This document shows positions 43,167 through 51,723 of a stretch of 51,723 nt of DNA, piece after piece. This stretch comes from an uncultured Erysipelotrichaceae bacterium. Its GTDB lineage: Bacteria; Bacillota_I; Bacilli_A; Erysipelotrichales; Erysipelotrichaceae. The DNA lies in NCBI GenBank assembly GCA_944326795.1, contig CALVFJ010000009.1, positions 1 through 51,723 of the forward strand, written 5' to 3'. The notes beneath the pieces are model-generated. The model made no database searches. It was not told where the DNA came from and worked only from the letters and a program-made list of their open reading frames with translations. Position 1 is the stretch's first letter. Each line of letters opens with the position of its first letter. A program made the translations under genes and the position numbers.

Positions 43167-44156
43167 ATGCGCATTGAAGTTAATTGCAGCCGAAGCTATC
43201 CGATAATCATTGAAAAAGGATGTTTGCAGCAGGCACAAAAATATATAGATGGTCAAAGACGAATAATGATCATAACCGATGATATGGTTCCCGCAAGTTA
43301 TCGGCAGATCTTGCAAGAACAGTTTCCTCACTGTGATGTCAAGATCGTAGAACATGGTGAAAAAGCTAAAAGCTTGGCGGTCTATGAAGATTGTTTAGCC
43401 GCATTATTGCAGCTAAATTACTCTCGTAAAGACATCGTTATTGCCTTAGGTGGTGGAGTAGTGGGCGATCTAGCGGGCTTTGTAGCGGCTACTTATAAGC
43501 GTGGCATTACCTTTATCAATATTCCTACCACGACCTTGTCACAAATTGATTCTAGCATTGGGGGCAAGGTTGCCATCAATATGTTAGATATAAAAAATTG
43601 TGTTGGAGCCTTTTATCAGCCTTCGCTAGTCTTGATCGATCCTTTGGTATTGCAAACGTTAAGCAAGCGACATTATCATAATGGATTGGTTGAAGCAATA
43701 AAAGCGGGCTTGATCTATGATCCTGCTTTATTTGCGATGTTTGAACAAGATGATCTTGATATCGAAAAAGTCATCTATCGTTCGTTGCTAGTGAAAAAAG
43801 CAGTTGTCGAACAGGATGAGAGAGAAAATGGTATCCGCAAGATCTTAAATTTTGGTCATACTTTCGGTCATGCTTATGAAAGCTATTATCATCTGCATGA
43901 TTATTATCATGGGGAATGTGTTGCCTTAGGCATGATGACAGTATTACAAGATCTGGATATCAAAAAACGTTTAGCAGCGATCTTACAAAAGATGGATATT
44001 CCGATAATGTGTGATGCTGATAAGGAAAAGATCTTTGCATTATTAGCAACAGATAAAAAAGCCGACCATGAAATGATCGATCTGATCGAGGTCACCAAGA
44101 TTGGTCAGGCCAAGATCGTAAATCTTCCACTGGCTCAATTAAGGGCATATTTATAA
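43167..44156 (+). CDS. aroB: 3-Dehydroquinate synthase
   Basis: A 329-residue NAD- and metal-dependent enzyme for the second shikimate step. Signatures are VEHGEKAKS, IALGGGVVGDLAGFVAATYKRG in pieces (GGGVVGDLAGF), PTTTLSQIDSSIGGK and the metal-binding NFGHTFGHAYE. GGGGG precedes the ATG. It begins a tightly packed operon of eight genes, with aroC 13 bp behind. Confidence 0.95.
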   Translation: MRIEVNCSRSYPIIIEKGCLQQAQKYIDGQRRIMIITDDMVPASYRQILQEQFPHCDVKIVEHGEKAKSLAVYEDCLAALLQLNYSRKDIVIALGGGVVGDLAGFVAATYKRGITFINIPTTTLSQIDSSIGGKVAINMLDIKNCVGAFYQPSLVLIDPLVLQTLSKRHYHNGLVEAIKAGLIYDPALFAMFEQDDLDIEKVIYRSLLVKKAVVEQDERENGIRKILNFGHTFGHAYESYYHLHDYYHGECVALGMMTVLQDLDIKKRLAAILQKMDIPIMCDADKEKIFALLATDKKADHEMIDLIEVTKIGQAKIVNLPLAQLRAYL

Positions 44157-44169
44157 GAGGATATGGGAT

Positions 44170-45288
44170 ATGAAGAATACTTTTGGCAATAATTTAACGA
44201 TAACCTTGTTTGGGGAGTCACATCAACAAGCTATTGGAGCAACCTTAGATGGTTTGCCAGCCGGCATATATATTGATGAAAAAGAAATTGAACGCATCAT
44301 GGAGCTACGTAAACCGCAGGGAACGATTTCGACCAGCCGTAAAGAAAGCGATCGTGTCGAGATCATCAGCGGCTTATTTGAACAGCATACGACCGGGACA
44401 CCATTGACCATCTTGATCAAAAATGAAAATGTTCGCAGTAAGGACTATGCCAGCCAGCGCTATATTGCTCGCTGTTCCCATACGGATTATAGTGCGTACA
44501 TGAAATATCTTGGTTATAATGATTATCGTGGCTCAGGTCATTTTTCAGGGCGCTTAAGCGCAGCTATCGTTGCTTGTGGAGCTATTTGCCTGCAGATATT
44601 AGCGTTAAAAGATATTCATATCTATAGTCATATCAAACAGATCGGGACCTTAACCGATGAACCATTTGCTAGCTGTGATAAACATCTATTAAACAAGCAG
44701 CTTATGGCATTAAAGGATGCTTATTTTGCCGTGATCGATGAAGAACAAAAAGCAAAGATGCTGGAAGCAATAGAGGATGCTAGATTGCAGCAAGATTCGA
44801 TCGGCGGTGTTATAGAATCTTTGGTAGTTAATCTTGATCCTGGCATTGGTGAGCCGACTTTTGATTCCTTAGAAAGCATGCTTGCTCATGGTATCTTTGG
44901 CATTGGCGGCATCAAAGCCGTAGAATTTGGTGATGGAATGGCGATGAGCACGATGTGCGGCTCAAAAGCCAACGATCCTTTTAGGGTCAAAGATGGCAGG
45001 ATCACTACTTTGACCAATCATAATGGTGGCATCAATGGCGGTATCTCCAATGGCATGCCTTTAGTGATCAAGAGTTATATCAAACCGACCCCATCGATCA
45101 TGCAGCTGCAGCAAACTGTTGATTTTAAAAAGTTAGAAAATGTCGAATATCAACTGAGTGGTCGGCATGATCCGTGCATCGTTCATCGAGCAAGGATCGT
45201 AATCGATAGCATGATTGCTATCACGCTTTGTGATATGCTGATGATGCGTTATGGCGAATTATATTTTAACGGAGGATTTAAAGAATGA
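44170..45288 (+). CDS. aroC: Chorismate synthase
   Basis: A 372-residue FMN-dependent enzyme making chorismate from EPSP. Key motifs are FGESHQQAIGATLDGLPAG, RYIARCSHTDYSA, DYRGSGHFSGR and the later GGINGGISNGMPL. The length is normal. Its stop overlaps the aroE-aroK start as ATGA. Confidence 0.95.
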   Translation: MKNTFGNNLTITLFGESHQQAIGATLDGLPAGIYIDEKEIERIMELRKPQGTISTSRKESDRVEIISGLFEQHTTGTPLTILIKNENVRSKDYASQRYIARCSHTDYSAYMKYLGYNDYRGSGHFSGRLSAAIVACGAICLQILALKDIHIYSHIKQIGTLTDEPFASCDKHLLNKQLMALKDAYFAVIDEEQKAKMLEAIEDARLQQDSIGGVIESLVVNLDPGIGEPTFDSLESMLAHGIFGIGGIKAVEFGDGMAMSTMCGSKANDPFRVKDGRITTLTNHNGGINGGISNGMPLVIKSYIKPTPSIMQLQQTVDFKKLENVEYQLSGRHDPCIVHRARIVIDSMIAITLCDMLMMRYGELYFNGGFKE

Positions 45289-46511
45289 GGGGCTTGATCG
45301 GTTTTCCATTAGGGCATAGCTATTCACAATTGATCCATGAATATCTTACGCATAAGCCTTATCAGCTTAAAGAACTTGATGAGGAAAGCTTTCATGATTT
45401 TATGAAAGAAAAAAAATTTTCCTGTATCAATGTTACGATACCTTATAAGCAAATGGTCATTCCTTATCTTGATAAGATCGATGAATTAGCATTGAAACTT
45501 GATGCCATCAACTGTATCGTGAATAAAGATGGCAAATTATTTGGATATAATAGTGATTATTATGGATTTAGGCTGATGCTGGAAGCTAACGGCTTTGAAA
45601 TCAAAGATAAAATTGTGGCGATATTAGGCAATGGCGGAGCTAGCAAGGCGGTATATGAAGTAGTAAAGGATATGCAAGCTAGCAAGATCTTGATCGTCGA
45701 TCGGCGTACAAGGCCTAATACGATTGGTTATGATGCGGTTTATGCCGCTGATCCTCAGGTAATCATCAATACGACCCCGGTAGGTATGTTTCCCGACAAT
45801 GATGGCTGTATCGTTGATCTTGAGCGATTTTCCAATTTAGAAAGCGTGATCGATATCGTATACAATCCTTTGCGAACAAAATTGGTGCTTGAAGCAAAAA
45901 AACGCGGGATCAAAACCATTGCCGGCTTGGAAATGTTGGTAGCTCAAGCCGTAAAGGCTTTGGAATTTTTTGATGGGATACCTGTTGATCTTGGTAAGAT
46001 CAAAGAATGCCAGCGAATGTTGGTCAATGATAAACAAAATATCGTTTTGATCGGGATGCCTAGCAGCGGTAAGACAACGATCAGCAAATTATTACAAGAT
46101 AAGCTGCAACGTGAAGTGTTTGAGATGGATGAGATGATCGTGCAAAAAATACAGATGCCGATCAAAGATTATATAGATAAATATTCAGAAGAAGCATTTC
46201 GTCAGCAGGAGATCGCTTTGGCCAAAGAATTGCGCAACCATCATCATGCGATAATTTCTTGTGGCGGAGGCATCATCTTAAAGCAAGAAAGCATGAATTA
46301 TCTGCAGGAAAATGGTTGTATCATCTTTATCGATCGTGATCTTGATAAATTATATTGTAGCGATGATAGGCCATTGTCCAACACCGTTGATAAGTTGCAG
46401 CAGTTATATCATCAACGCTATGAGTTATATCAAAAATATAGCGACATCATCATAAAAAATAATGGCGATCTAGAAACAACGGTTGCCAAGATCATAGAAA
46501 GCGTAGGTTAA
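45285..46511 (+). CDS. aroE-aroK: Fused shikimate dehydrogenase-shikimate kinase
   Basis: A 408-residue fusion of two consecutive pathway steps. Residues about 1-245 are AroE: GFPLGHSYS for shikimate, catalytic K55 in IPYKQ and D91 in NSDYYGF, GNGGASK (115-121) for NADP, and GLEMLVAQA. Residues about 250-408 are AroK: P-loop GMPSSGKT (257-264), the DE pair in MDEM, CGGGI (326-330) and DDRPLS. Most bacteria make these as separate proteins. It overlaps aroC by 4 bp and is followed by DAHP synthase after 6 bp. Confidence 0.93.
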   Translation: MRGLIGFPLGHSYSQLIHEYLTHKPYQLKELDEESFHDFMKEKKFSCINVTIPYKQMVIPYLDKIDELALKLDAINCIVNKDGKLFGYNSDYYGFRLMLEANGFEIKDKIVAILGNGGASKAVYEVVKDMQASKILIVDRRTRPNTIGYDAVYAADPQVIINTTPVGMFPDNDGCIVDLERFSNLESVIDIVYNPLRTKLVLEAKKRGIKTIAGLEMLVAQAVKALEFFDGIPVDLGKIKECQRMLVNDKQNIVLIGMPSSGKTTISKLLQDKLQREVFEMDEMIVQKIQMPIKDYIDKYSEEAFRQQEIALAKELRNHHHAIISCGGGIILKQESMNYLQENGCIIFIDRDLDKLYCSDDRPLSNTVDKLQQLYHQRYELYQKYSDIIIKNNGDLETTVAKIIESVG

Positions 46512-46517
46512 AAAAAC

Positions 46518-47534
46518 ATGATCATAACATTAAAAAAAGATGCTCCTAAGCATGAGGTAGAAAAACTAATCAAGCAGTTTGAAAATCAAGGATTAAAGGT
46601 CAATCTGATCACCGGTGAAAATTATAATGTCTTCGGTTTGGTTGGTGATACGGCCAAGATCGATGAACGCCGTGTTCAAGCTAATGAATGGGTAGAAAAT
46701 GTTCAAAGGATAGCTGCACCATATAAATTAGCGAATAGGATGTTTCATCCGGAAGATTCGATCATTGATGTTGCTGGCATCAAGATCGGTGGTAATAAAC
46801 CGATCGTGGTCATGGCAGGACCTTGTTCGGTTGAAGGAAAAAGCATGATCGAGCATCTGGCTCAAGAAGTGAAAAAAGGCGGTGCCAAGATGCTAAGAGG
46901 TGGAGCTTATAAACCACGTACCTCACCATATGCTTTTCAAGGAATGCAAAGTGAAGGCATCAAATGTTTGGTAAGCGCCAAGGAGAAAACCGGGTTGCCG
47001 ATCGTAACAGAGCTGATGAGCGCCGATAAGATCGATGAATTCGTGGAAAATGTCGATCTGATCCAAATTGGAGCGCGTAATATGCAAAATTTTGATCTGC
47101 TAAAAGCTGTTGGTAAGATCGATAAACCGATCCTTTTGAAACGAGGCTTGAGCGCAACCATCGAAGAATGGATCATGAGCGCAGAATATATCATGGCTAG
47201 CGGTAATCCTAATGTCATCTTATGCGAACGCGGGATCAGGACCTTTGAAAAATATACACGCAATACCTTGGATGTTAGCGTTATTCCGATCATCAAGGAA
47301 AAGACGCATTTACCGATCGTTATCGATCCATCTCATGCGACTGGTGATTGGAAACTGGTAGAAGCGATGTCTTTAGCAGCAATCGCGGCAGGGGCAGATG
47401 GTTTGATCATTGAGGTTCATGATCAGCCGGATTGTGCATGGAGCGATGGCGCACAGTCTTTAAAACCAGAAAAATTTGCACGTTTGATGAAAAAGGCTAA
47501 GGCCGTAGCTAAAGCCGTAGGCCGTGAGATATAA
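46518..47534 (+). CDS. aroF: DAHP synthase with N-terminal regulatory domain
   Basis: A 338-residue first enzyme of the pathway, joining PEP and erythrose-4-phosphate. Residues about 1-70 are a ferredoxin-like regulatory domain, as in Thermotoga-type enzymes. The barrel has VMAGPCSVEGKSM, LRGGAYKPRTSPYAFQG, LQIGARNMQN-like IQIGARNMQNF, ILLKRGL and IDPSHATG. The regulatory domain suggests feedback by Tyr or Phe. A weak ribosome site precedes it and its TAA overlaps the aroA ATG. The symbol is by family; aroG would serve equally. Confidence 0.92.
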   Translation: MIITLKKDAPKHEVEKLIKQFENQGLKVNLITGENYNVFGLVGDTAKIDERRVQANEWVENVQRIAAPYKLANRMFHPEDSIIDVAGIKIGGNKPIVVMAGPCSVEGKSMIEHLAQEVKKGGAKMLRGGAYKPRTSPYAFQGMQSEGIKCLVSAKEKTGLPIVTELMSADKIDEFVENVDLIQIGARNMQNFDLLKAVGKIDKPILLKRGLSATIEEWIMSAEYIMASGNPNVILCERGIRTFEKYTRNTLDVSVIPIIKEKTHLPIVIDPSHATGDWKLVEAMSLAAIAAGADGLIIEVHDQPDCAWSDGAQSLKPEKFARLMKKAKAVAKAVGREI

Positions 47535-48808
47535 TGAAAACAATCATTCATCCGCAGAAAAATGCGGTGGTAAAAATCAATCTGCCTTGCAGCAAATCTT
47601 TGGCCCATCGCTATATCATCTGTGCTTGTTTATCTAAAGGGCATAGCAGCATCACTAATATTACGCTTAATCAGGATATCATGGCAACGATCGAGGTCTT
47701 GCGACATTTAGGAGCTAAGATAACGATCGATGGTGATCGGGTCGATATTGATGGTATAGAATGTTGGCACTATGATCATGAAATCTTAGATTGCCATGAA
47801 TCAGGTTCGACCTTGCGATTTATGATTCCTTTGTGTGCTTTAATAAGTGAAGATGTAGTTCTTAGTGGATCGAAGCGATTGCTGGAAAGACCGCAGACAG
47901 TATATGAAGAGCTATTTGCAAAACAAGGCATCAAGTTTGAACGCAATCAGCAAAAGCTAATCGTTGGCAGCAGGTTGACAAGCGGAACTTATGTTATTGA
48001 TGGCAATATTTCTAGTCAGTTTATAACCGGTTTGCTTTTGGCGCTTAGCTTATTGCCTGAAGATTCTGAACTGATCATCAAACCACCGTTTGCATCTTCT
48101 TCATATGTTGAGCTAACGATCGATGTCATGGCTCGGTTTGGAGCTAAGATATCTTATGTGAATGATCATCAGCTGCATATCCAAGGAAATCAGGGCTTTA
48201 TCGGTGGTAATCATCAAGTAGAAGCCGATTATAGCCAGCTAGCTTTTTTTGCTGCCTTAGGCACTTTGAATAATGGAATCAAGGTTGGTCGCTTTGCTTT
48301 AGATTCTAAGCAAGGTGATAAAGCTATCATCGCGATCTTGCAGAAGATGGGAGCAAAAATAACCTTTAATGATGGTTATTATGAATTTTATCCTAGCTGT
48401 TTGCATGGAACGATCATCGATCTGGAAGATTGTCCAGATCTGGGACCGATGCTGTTTGCGTTAAGTACCCAAGCGCAAGGGCAAACGATTTTTATCAATG
48501 CCAAGCGCTTAAGGATCAAGGAATCAGATCGTATCCAAGCGATGGAAGAAGAATTGCGCAAATTAGGCTGTGAGATATCTTCTAGCGAAGATACTGTATA
48601 TGTTAGCTATCAGCCTAAGATTAAGCCTTTAGCGGCATTAGATGGGCATAATGATCATCGTATCGTGATGGCTTTAAGTATCCTAGCCACGATTGCCCAA
48701 GATGATGTATGGATCATAGGCTCGCAGGCTATCGCAAAAAGCTATCCGCGCTTTTTTGAAGATCTAGCATCAGCTAAGATAAAGGTGGAACATCATGAGG
48801 ATAACTAA
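47534..48808 (+). CDS. aroA: 3-Phosphoshikimate 1-carboxyvinyltransferase (EPSP synthase)
   Basis: A 424-residue enzyme. Near the start are LPCSKSLAHRYIICA, with the S-K pair that binds shikimate-3-phosphate, and HESGSTLRFMIPL. Later are GNISSQFITGLLLAL, the Asp of EADYSQLAFF and KESDRIQAMEEELRKLG. GNISSQ and SGSTLRF differ slightly from the textbook form, as in class II variants. It overlaps both neighbours (TAATG; 14 bp into tyrA). Confidence 0.93.
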   Translation: MKTIIHPQKNAVVKINLPCSKSLAHRYIICACLSKGHSSITNITLNQDIMATIEVLRHLGAKITIDGDRVDIDGIECWHYDHEILDCHESGSTLRFMIPLCALISEDVVLSGSKRLLERPQTVYEELFAKQGIKFERNQQKLIVGSRLTSGTYVIDGNISSQFITGLLLALSLLPEDSELIIKPPFASSSYVELTIDVMARFGAKISYVNDHQLHIQGNQGFIGGNHQVEADYSQLAFFAALGTLNNGIKVGRFALDSKQGDKAIIAILQKMGAKITFNDGYYEFYPSCLHGTIIDLEDCPDLGPMLFALSTQAQGQTIFINAKRLRIKESDRIQAMEEELRKLGCEISSSEDTVYVSYQPKIKPLAALDGHNDHRIVMALSILATIAQDDVWIIGSQAIAKSYPRFFEDLASAKIKVEHHEDN

Positions 48809-49640
48809 AGAAACAAAGATCTGCATCGTTGGCTTAGGATTGTTAGGTGGTTGTTATGCCCAAAAACTAAGGGCATTAGGATATCAGGTCATGGCTGTCG
48901 ATAAAGATCAAACAAGCATAAATTATGCTATGGAAAAAAATTATATCATTAAAGGATCAACCGATCCATCGCTGGTTAAAAATGCTGATCTGATCATTTT
49001 TGGTTTGTATCCTCAAGCTTTGATCAACTGGTTAGAAACTTATCAAGATCTATTGCCTAAAGGTTGTGTCTGTACAGATGTTACTGGCATAAAGCAGATG
49101 ATCATTGATAAGATCAAGCCTTTTTTGCGATCAGATATTCATTTTGTCTTTGCCCATCCTATGGCTGGCAAGGAAGTGTCTGGCGTACAAAATAGTGATG
49201 CAACGATCTTTAAAAATGCCAATTTCATCATTATCAAAAACGATGATGAAAAAGCCATGACTATGATCCATCAATTAGCCCAATTGTTAGAATTTGCTAA
49301 TATCAGCTATCTTGATGCTCAGGAGCACGATGAGATGATCGCTTTTTTGTCTCAACTTACTCATGTCATTGCAGTTTGCTTGATGAACTGCAAGGATAAT
49401 ACACATTTAAAGGATTATACCGGTGATAGCTTTCGCGATCTAACCAGGATCGCAAAGATCAATGAGGATCTGTGGTATGAGCTGTTCATCGATAACAAAG
49501 AAACATTATTGGCGCAGATTGTCCAATTTAGCATGACCTTAAATGATTTCAAAGAAGCATTGCAAAATGAAGATGAAACAAAGATCAAAGCTTTGTTTAG
49601 ACAATCGACCAAAAGAAGGAAGGAGTTTGATAAGAAATGA
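48795..49640 (+). CDS. tyrA: Prephenate dehydrogenase
   Basis: A 281-residue NAD-dependent enzyme giving 4-hydroxyphenylpyruvate. The N-terminal Rossmann fold has ICIVGLGLLGGCYAQKL. FAHPMAGKEVSG carries the catalytic His, and HDEMIAFLSQLTHVIA belongs to the helical domain. There is no ACT domain and no chorismate mutase domain. It begins 14 bp inside aroA, and its end overlaps the next gene by 4 bp. Confidence 0.93.
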   Translation: MRITKETKICIVGLGLLGGCYAQKLRALGYQVMAVDKDQTSINYAMEKNYIIKGSTDPSLVKNADLIIFGLYPQALINWLETYQDLLPKGCVCTDVTGIKQMIIDKIKPFLRSDIHFVFAHPMAGKEVSGVQNSDATIFKNANFIIIKNDDEKAMTMIHQLAQLLEFANISYLDAQEHDEMIAFLSQLTHVIAVCLMNCKDNTHLKDYTGDSFRDLTRIAKINEDLWYELFIDNKETLLAQIVQFSMTLNDFKEALQNEDETKIKALFRQSTKRRKEFDKK

Positions 49641-50080
49641 AGATCTTGATCATCAATGGTCCCAATATCAATATGATCGGTATCAGAGAAAAAAATATCT
49701 ATGGAACCTTGTCCTATGAAAAGATCATTCAGTTGATCACCCAAGAAGGAAAAAAGCGGGGAATGGAAATTACTTGTGTCCAGTCAAATCATGAAGGAGA
49801 TCTGGTTACTTGGATCCAGGATGCATATTTCGAAAAATATGATGGCATCGTGATCAATCCAGGGGCGTATACGCATACCAGCATTGCCTTGCTGGACGCT
49901 ATTAAGGCCATTGTTCCTTTACCAGTAGTTGAAGTTCACCTTAGCAATGTTGATGAACGCGAAAGTTTTAGACATCTTAGCTATATCTCCCAAGCCTGCA
50001 TCGCTACCATTAAAGGGCATAAGGAACAAGGTTATATCGAAGCCTTGGATATCCTGCAAGCACATATAACGAATAATTAA
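49637..50080 (+). CDS. aroQ: Type II 3-dehydroquinate dehydratase
   Basis: A 147-residue dodecamer-type dehydratase for the third shikimate step. Signatures are INGPNINMIGIREKNIYG, with the catalytic Tyr near residue 22, QSNHEGDLVTWI, INPGAYTHTSIALLDAI and VEVHLSNVDERESFR. It overlaps tyrA as ATGA and the MATE gene as TAATG. Confidence 0.95.
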   Translation: MKILIINGPNINMIGIREKNIYGTLSYEKIIQLITQEGKKRGMEITCVQSNHEGDLVTWIQDAYFEKYDGIVINPGAYTHTSIALLDAIKAIVPLPVVEVHLSNVDERESFRHLSYISQACIATIKGHKEQGYIEALDILQAHITNN

Positions 50081-51438
50081 TGTTGGTGCTTAAACGTTAT
50101 TTTGGAGATAAAGCTTTTTATTTTAAGACTGCGAAGATTGCTATACCATTAGCATTGCAGCAAATGCTGACCAGTGCTCAAAGCATCGTAGATACCATAA
50201 TGGTAACATGGATCAATATGGTTACTCCCGTGGGAACGGCAGCGCAGATCGATACTTTATGCAATATGATCGCCTATGGGGTGATCGGTGGGGTCAGCAT
50301 GTTTTCTGCACAGTTTTATGGTGCCAATGATGAACATAATCTTAAACGATCGTTTGGCTTAAGTTTGGTATTGGCTTTAGGCAATGCTATTTTTTGGTGC
50401 TTGATCGCATCGCTTTTCGGTGAGCAGATCTTGCGCTTTTATATGAATGATGATCAGATCATCATGTATGCGTTAGAATATTTGACGATCATGCGTTTTT
50501 CGTTGATCGTAGGAGCTATTACTTTTTGTTTTAGTTATATGTACCGTTCATGTCAAAAAGCGACGATCGCATTGAATACCAGCATCATCATGACCTTGCT
50601 GAATTGTACTTTTAACTATCTTTTTATCTTTGTCTTTGATATGGGCGTCAAAGGAGCGGCGTTAGGTACTTTGTTGGCGCAGGGCATAGCTGCTATTTTC
50701 TTGGTCGTATATGCCTATGCTACCAAGCAGCCTTTTGTTGGCAGCTTTGCGGAAATGTTTGGGGGCTTAAAGCGCAACTTTGTCGAACCGATCATTACCA
50801 AGATTGTTCCGTTGATCGTAAATGAGACACTATTTGGTTTTGGCACGACCTTATTCATCAAAGCTTTTGGTCAATTAGGCACTAAAAGCATGGATGCTTA
50901 TTATGTAGCTAATCAGATTTTTAATGTTTTCTTGTTCATCGTTTATGGCTATGGTTCCGCTGTTCAGGTGTTGTTAGGATCAAAGTTAGGCAAAGGACAG
51001 ATCGAGCAAGCTAAGCAAGAGTGTGCATATCATCTTGGAATGTCTTTTATCTTAGCCATCATCTTGGTTTTTGGCATCATCGTCTTTGCGCCTTATATGG
51101 TAGATATTTTTGCTTTGAGCGATATGTATGTATATGATCTTGCCATCAAGATGATGTATGTCTTTGCCATCAAGATTTCGATGCGATTGTTTAACTTCAT
51201 CATCTTTTCGATCTTGCGCTCAGGTGGTGATACCAAGATCATTCAATTTTTGGATTCAGGCTTGCTTTATATCGTAGGTTTGACCTTAGCTTTTGGCTGT
51301 GTCAATATCTTACATATCAATGATATCGTTTTGGTACTTTTGATAACGCAGCTAGAACAATTGGTAAGGATGATCTTTGGCTTAAAGAGGGTATCAGCTA
51401 ATATTTGGGCAAAAGATTTAACGACAACTGTGATTTAA
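50080..51438 (+). CDS. MATE family efflux transporter
   Basis: A 452-residue membrane protein with twelve helices. MATE features are IPLALQQMLTSAQSIVDTIMV in helix 1, VGTAAQI, and GVKGAALGTLLAQGIAA between the two halves. It would exchange Na+ or H+ for a cationic or aromatic compound. Its TAATG start at the end of aroQ suggests co-expression with the aromatic pathway; export of an aromatic metabolite is possible but unproven. A terminator follows. Confidence 0.9.
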   Translation: MLVLKRYFGDKAFYFKTAKIAIPLALQQMLTSAQSIVDTIMVTWINMVTPVGTAAQIDTLCNMIAYGVIGGVSMFSAQFYGANDEHNLKRSFGLSLVLALGNAIFWCLIASLFGEQILRFYMNDDQIIMYALEYLTIMRFSLIVGAITFCFSYMYRSCQKATIALNTSIIMTLLNCTFNYLFIFVFDMGVKGAALGTLLAQGIAAIFLVVYAYATKQPFVGSFAEMFGGLKRNFVEPIITKIVPLIVNETLFGFGTTLFIKAFGQLGTKSMDAYYVANQIFNVFLFIVYGYGSAVQVLLGSKLGKGQIEQAKQECAYHLGMSFILAIILVFGIIVFAPYMVDIFALSDMYVYDLAIKMMYVFAIKISMRLFNFIIFSILRSGGDTKIIQFLDSGLLYIVGLTLAFGCVNILHINDIVLVLLITQLEQLVRMIFGLKRVSANIWAKDLTTTVI

Positions 51439-51493
51439 TAGTGTATAATACCTGTCTTTAGAGGTTTGCATTAAAATATGGTGAGAAAATATT

Positions 51494-51526
51494 AATGAGC
51501 TACAATTTGTAACTCATTATTTTTTC
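51494..51526. terminator. Terminator after the MATE gene
   Basis: AATGAG and CTCATT (51513-51518) plus TAC and GTA inside form a stem with one mismatch, followed by T residues. The stop codon of the convergent minus-strand gene lies in it. Confidence 0.7.
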
Positions 51527-51723
51527 GTATTGTTTTTGGTTGATCATTGCATTCGTGATGGGGAGTTTAACCTTTTTGGCTAGCTTGGTAATAAAGTCTG
51601 ATCTAGTTGCCATATTGATATATTTATTTCCTACAAGTACATAATAGTATTCTCTTATGAATTTAAATATATCTTGATATGAATCTTCATCTTTTAGTTC
51701 ATATATTTGAAGTAGGCGAATGA
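51500..51723 (-). CDS. C-terminal part of an unidentified minus-strand gene
   Basis: An open frame enters from the right edge and ends at TAG (51502-51500), giving 73 residues without a start. It reads IRLLQIYELKDEDSYQ at the edge and ends MINQKQYEKIMSYKL. It is rich in Lys, Tyr, Ile and Asp with predicted helices and no cysteine. I cannot assign a family from this part. Confidence 0.6.
   Translation of the reverse strand, partial: IRLLQIYELKDEDSYQDIFKFIREYYYVLVGNKYINMATRSDFITKLAKKVKLPITNAMINQKQYEKIMSYKL

Overview
The window reads as chromosomal DNA of a low-GC Bacillota. Signs are strong AGGAGG-type ribosome sites, Rho-independent terminators, CcpA-like cre sites, lipoproteins with lipoboxes, a tRNA cluster with encoded CCA ends and a complete shikimate operon. 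The gene content fits an Erysipelotrichia-like gut or oral anaerobe, but that placement is inference. No phage, transposase, CRISPR array, rRNA or plasmid gene was seen.

Region A (about 1-20,870) is the most unusual part. After a small TM2 membrane protein comes a sensory block: an orphan solute-binding lipoprotein, a membrane-anchored LuxR-type regulator, a small zinc-ribbon protein, a 7TM sensor with a kinase-like but apparently inactive C-terminus, a NarL-type histidine kinase and its response regulator. It is followed by a long co-directional operon: a degenerate receiver-like protein, a YdjI-like SPFH protein with four C-terminal zinc ribbons, small membrane and zinc-ribbon proteins, several lipoproteins, YdjG-like and TPM-domain (YdjH-like) proteins, a soluble DUF-type protein and a second degenerate receiver. 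A final small lipoprotein closes the region. Three promoters (536-580, 8669-8713, 20266-20310) carry the same inverted repeat, CTAYCC-N5-GGGTAG plus GGT, each exactly 19 nt upstream of a -10 hexamer and none with a consensus -35 box. They define a local regulon that joins the sensors to the membrane machinery. I consider this the candidate undescribed system: a two-component-controlled envelope-stress or membrane-repair island related to, but distinct from, the PspA-YdjGHI system of Bacillus subtilis.

Region B (21,000-25,910) is an XRE-cupin regulator followed by potABCD polyamine uptake genes. PotA carries an unusual two-repeat insertion of about 180 residues inside its C-terminal TOBE region. 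Region C (25,920-27,545) holds rpiB and two divergent tRNA groups: Leu and Cys on the minus strand, and Arg, Pro, Met, Ile2, Ser, fMet and Phe on the plus strand.

Region D (27,600-39,250) is a peptidoglycan-sugar salvage cluster: GH1 6-phospho-glycosidase, MurQ etherase, Lac/cellobiose-type PTS IIA, IIB and IIC, MupG-like 6-phospho-muramidase, BadF-type sugar kinase, MurR-like RpiR regulator, AnmK and a hybrid sensor kinase. Two cre-like sites suggest catabolite repression. Together the enzymes would import a MurNAc-containing disaccharide as its 6-phosphate and turn it into GlcNAc-6-P.

Region E (39,300-41,680) has a small membrane protein, tRNA-Leu(CAA), the NAD(P)HX repair enzyme Nnr, a lysine-rich histone-like protein and a small membrane protein. 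Region F (42,176-51,438) is a compact aromatic amino-acid operon: pheA, then aroB, aroC, an aroE-aroK fusion, DAHP synthase, aroA, tyrA, aroQ and a MATE exporter. Most junctions overlap, and a possible attenuator precedes aroB. The window ends inside an unidentified minus-strand gene.
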